From positions 2,496,608 through 2,560,607 of the forward strand of contig JAQFVV010012573.1 in assembly GCA_028023455.1 (NCBI GenBank): a stretch of DNA of 64,000 bases. Reading direction: 5' to 3'. A program made the position numbers and the translations under genes. Under the pieces are notes generated by a model that was not told where the DNA came from, made no database searches, and saw only the letters and a list, made by a program, of their open reading frames with translations. Origin of the DNA: Epiperipatus broadwayi. Its lineage: Eukaryota > Onychophora > Udeonychophora > Euonychophora > Peripatidae. Shown one piece after another: positions 60,926 through 64,000 of this stretch; position 1 is the first letter of the stretch, and the number at the start of each line of letters is the position of its first letter.

Positions 60926-63532
60926 TGTAACGGTCAGAAAACGTGTGACTCGTAAACATAGTGCAGAATTCGACCACCATACAGAACAGCAGCACCATCG
61001 AGTAGCGAAGCCACCCGTGGTACTGAGTTCGAACATAGTTTATCGGTTTCACAATACAATCCACGAAACAACGCATCTGATGCGACATTAGTAAATATTT
61101 CCTTAGGCACGGTGGTCAGGGATATGCAAGAGACTCATGATTTTATTCTCGAGTTAGCCAATAACCAAACTAATATTAATTAAACATTCATATTTACATA
61201 ATCGAGGAAATATTATATAGAATGGGTATCGAATAAATGAAACGTAACTGCAGACGTATAGTTTAAAATTATTTATTAATACATTTTAATAAAACAATCT
61301 AATAATATTTTATGGACTAACAGCTTCAGTAGCGGGATTTGCGACATGATTATATTTTAAAGAATACATTTATTTATTTAGACATTATTTTATATTGAGG
61401 ATTTCAGTAGCGGTATTTCCGATACTGTAATGTTTACAAAAGGAATACATTTATTTGAAGGCGTAATCTAGCTACCTAAAATTCTCGAGTGAGTATTTCT
61501 AATGCATGCCTGGAGGGATTTATACCTTTACAATGCAAGAGTCTAAAGTATGGGTTATAAGAGTAATGGCAGACATATATTTATTTAATTAAAATATTTA
61601 TTTATAACTAAGGGCAAACATTTATTTGAGAGTGAATTATGAAGATAATGCAAAGGCGGAGTGATATATAGAATAATAAAATTAAGTAAAGGAACACGTG
61701 GTACGCTTTAGACAGGCGATATGGAATGGCAGTATATTGAAACTGCAATGCCGCGAATGGGTTTATAAGAATGTCGGGCTGGTCTCTGCCTCGACCCGAC
61801 GAAGTAAGGTGTCACATAAGCATAACCAGGGACAAGCGGTACGTGTCGCAATTTGCCGGCTGGCTGCATGACATTGTCAAATCCCACGGGAGCACCCATT
61901 ATGCCCGCTTGTGTAGGACGACTGGGGTTAATTTCAACCCTGAAGAATCCGGAAATTTCACGGTGGAATGGGTCATCGCATCTCTAAAACGTAACACATG
62001 TATACTGTATAAACGATTATGATGAGATTTAAATAGATTTCTGACTCGGCCCTACATTACCAAATATTTACTAAAGAACTCTGGCAACTCTCAAAGAAAT
62101 GTGATTTTCTAGAATTATTCATTAGATTTAATAAATACAAAACATATATATACTGGGAGTTATTACAACTAATATGCCAGCCATTTGCGAAGTAGTAGAC
62201 CCTGCATTACAATAAATGATGCACTGAATGCGTGTCGATTTATATGAAAGTAAAGTTATTTAGGAAAGTAAATATTAATGAAAATTGGACACGCATTCAT
62301 TGTTTTAAGCGATCATAGATTTAAACTTTGAAATTTGAGACGATTATGAGCATGCAATAAGTAAATAATAACTATAGATAGAATGTAGATTTGAGAAATA
62401 CGCACCCAAGAAAGACAGAGTGAGGTAAGCTAGATTATTAGAGAAATTTACATATTAAATTAATTATTCAGTTTTAGTTATACATATGGTAGTTTTACAT
62501 TTTATAATTTAGATAAGTAGTATGAAGAAGAGCTATAGCATATTATTAGAGTAGTATGAAGAAGAGCTATAGCATATTATTAGAGTACTCTAGAGTTTGA
62601 ACACAGACAGGTACCTATTTTATAAGAAGTTTTCAGAGTCCATTGGTTAAGTAGCAAATAGTTCATGAGTGGCAATTCTTTCTGGTATTTAGACGTTTCA
62701 TTTTACTTTCACAGCAGCAGCAGCTTTCTCATTTATTTCAGGCAGCAGATCTTCATGGTGAATTTATGATGGGCAATGGAAAGTTCGACATCCGATAGGC
62801 CATCTCCCGATGGAGAATAATCTAGATGCTTTACTCGATCATACCTTGGCAGGAACAAATTATTTTTATTATTTTTGGAGACTCTCAGTGATCGAGAGCA
62901 AAGCTAAAGTTTAAGTGAATGTCTCCAGCAAGTCCAAGATGGCCTCTTTTTTTTTATCTTGATCTCTCACATTTTTGTTAAGATATTTTAGGTTCTACTT
63001 AATCTGCCCTGAGGATAATCAATGCATTTTGTTGGTTTTTAATTAAAGAAAGCTGCCGTTCTATTGTTTACATTTTACATTTACTAATTATACTTTGGGG
63101 AATTTTTCTTTAATTAATCTACTATCTATCACTGACCGATGCTTTTCAATTTCAAAGACAAAAAGGGAACATAAGATTATTTTAACTTCTAATTAAATAT
63201 TACATCAGATTTTTTTAGAATTATTATTAAATGAAATTTAAACAAAGCAATAAATACGAACTTTATAATCCAAAATAAATGATTAAAATTATACAACATC
63301 ATATAACTAAAAGAAATCTAAATTATATTATTTTATCCCTATTTATTGCATTTAATTTGAGATCGAAATGTGTGCATGTTTATGCTGAATTCTACATATA
63401 TTTATACATTTTAATATTACTACACACACAATTCGATACCAAAAGGTTTAAATTTGGGCGGGATAGACCGGTCAGTGAGAGACGACAGAAAAAGGTGAAA
63501 CTTAAAATTCGAATACGAATCTTACTGTTTCA
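60926..63532 (+). mobile_element. Long TG..CA element (solo LTR-like), copy 2
   Basis: Starts TGTAACGGTCAGAAAACG and ends CGAATCTTACTGTTTCA. The flanking 4-bp duplication is CTAT (60922-60925, 63533-63536). The first 220 bp share with copy 1 the words GTTCGAAC, ACAACGCATCT, GGTGGTCAGG and CAAGAGACTC; the last 60 bp share GGTGAAACTTAA and GAATACGAATCTTACTGTTTCA in diverged form. A duplicated TAGTATGAAGAAGAGCTATA unit lies at 62517-62586. No RT, integrase or transposase was seen; the 61771-62022 frame is unrecognised. Confidence 0.7.
62517..62586 (+). repeat. Short tandem duplication (34-bp unit)
   Basis: GTAGTATGAAGAAGAGCTAT then AGCATATTATTAGA occurs twice in succession inside the TG..CA element, with no difference seen. 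Confidence 0.8.
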
Positions 63533-63536
63533 CTAT

Positions 63537-64000
63537 TAACTTTAAATCCTTCCCCTGTTATTTTTTTTTTAACTTAAAAATCATTACAAGAGACTTACTT
63601 CCTGTAAATTAATTAATAGAAAGCTCATTTAGTTTTGTACATCATATATAAATTTATTTGAATGATTGAAATTATTTTAAAAGTATCTTACTATTACCTC
63701 AAATTTAAAATAGCCCTGTAATTATTTCTGAAAGAATAAATAATTTTAGTGAATCAATTAAGTAAAATTTATCATAGAATTTTATCAGTATATATATATG
63801 TCATACATATATTTTATTTGTCAGAAAAATATTAAAATTATGATTTACAATTTATTAGTTTGATATTTAATGCCCGTCTATGTTAATTAAAAACAGTCTT
63901 ATTTTGTAATCTTTGATAAACTATTTAAGAACTTATTAATAAATGAAATATTTATGAAGTGTGGAAGACAATTTATATTTTAGTTAATTCTTTTTTTTAA
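63537..64000. other. AT-rich DNA to the window end
   Basis: Nothing recognised. Confidence 0.55.

Noticed and set aside
63901-64000. Next WDR77 exon at the window end
   Set aside because: ATTTTAG at 63978-63984 looks like an acceptor, but the following bases code for nothing resembling the next WD repeat.

Overview
This is an AT-rich window from an animal nuclear genome, most likely an invertebrate and plausibly an arthropod (the lineage is a weak inference). It shows spliced coding exons with GT..AG borders, introns of 3-15 kb and a dense mix of eukaryotic transposable elements (LINE, Penelope-like, LTR, hAT, tRNA-derived SINE, foldback elements). I see no operons, bacterial genes, rRNA genes, intact tRNA genes or CRISPR arrays.

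One host gene is recognisable. Six exons on the + strand (6618-6803, 13875-14016, 23405-23454, 29411-29481, 32828-32882, 47728-47905) join in frame. They encode the middle of methylosome protein 50 (MEP50/WDR77, valois in Drosophila), the WD40 partner of the PRMT5 arginine methyltransferase. The N-terminal exon and the last WD repeats were not found and probably lie outside the window. The introns are about 7.1, 9.4, 6.0, 3.3 and 14.8 kb and hold most of the mobile DNA.

Layout. 1-6.6 kb: upstream or first-intron DNA with a LINE 5' fragment, a palindromic SINE dimer and a LINE RT remnant. Intron 6.8-13.9 kb: a 3.1-kb TG..CA element. Intron 14.0-23.4 kb: a foldback element, a SINE split by a 2.6-kb TG..CA element, and a nest of Penelope-like fragments. 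Intron 23.5-29.4 kb: a decayed LINE and a 663-bp palindrome made of two SINE copies. Intron 29.5-32.8 kb: a second foldback element related to the one at 14.6 kb. Intron 32.9-47.7 kb: a decayed hAT transposon region broken by a Gypsy-like LTR element with clear LTRs and target duplication, and next to it a nearly full LINE on the - strand with an SGNH-hydrolase ORF. 47.9-64 kb: LINE remnants, a hAT MITE with a perfect 8-bp target duplication, a palindrome with a hammerhead-like core, and a third TG..CA element.

Three things deserve most attention. First, a family of three long TG..CA elements (2.6-3.1 kb) flanked by 4-bp target duplications; for one, the empty site can be read because it interrupts a SINE. 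Second, a recurring hammerhead-like module (CTGANGA or TGATAA, then a short perfect hairpin, then GAAA) sits in at least four otherwise different repeats. Third, a foldback family has arms carrying a CCAAT box and a TATA box. Most other ORFs are chance readings or antisense shadows of decayed elements.
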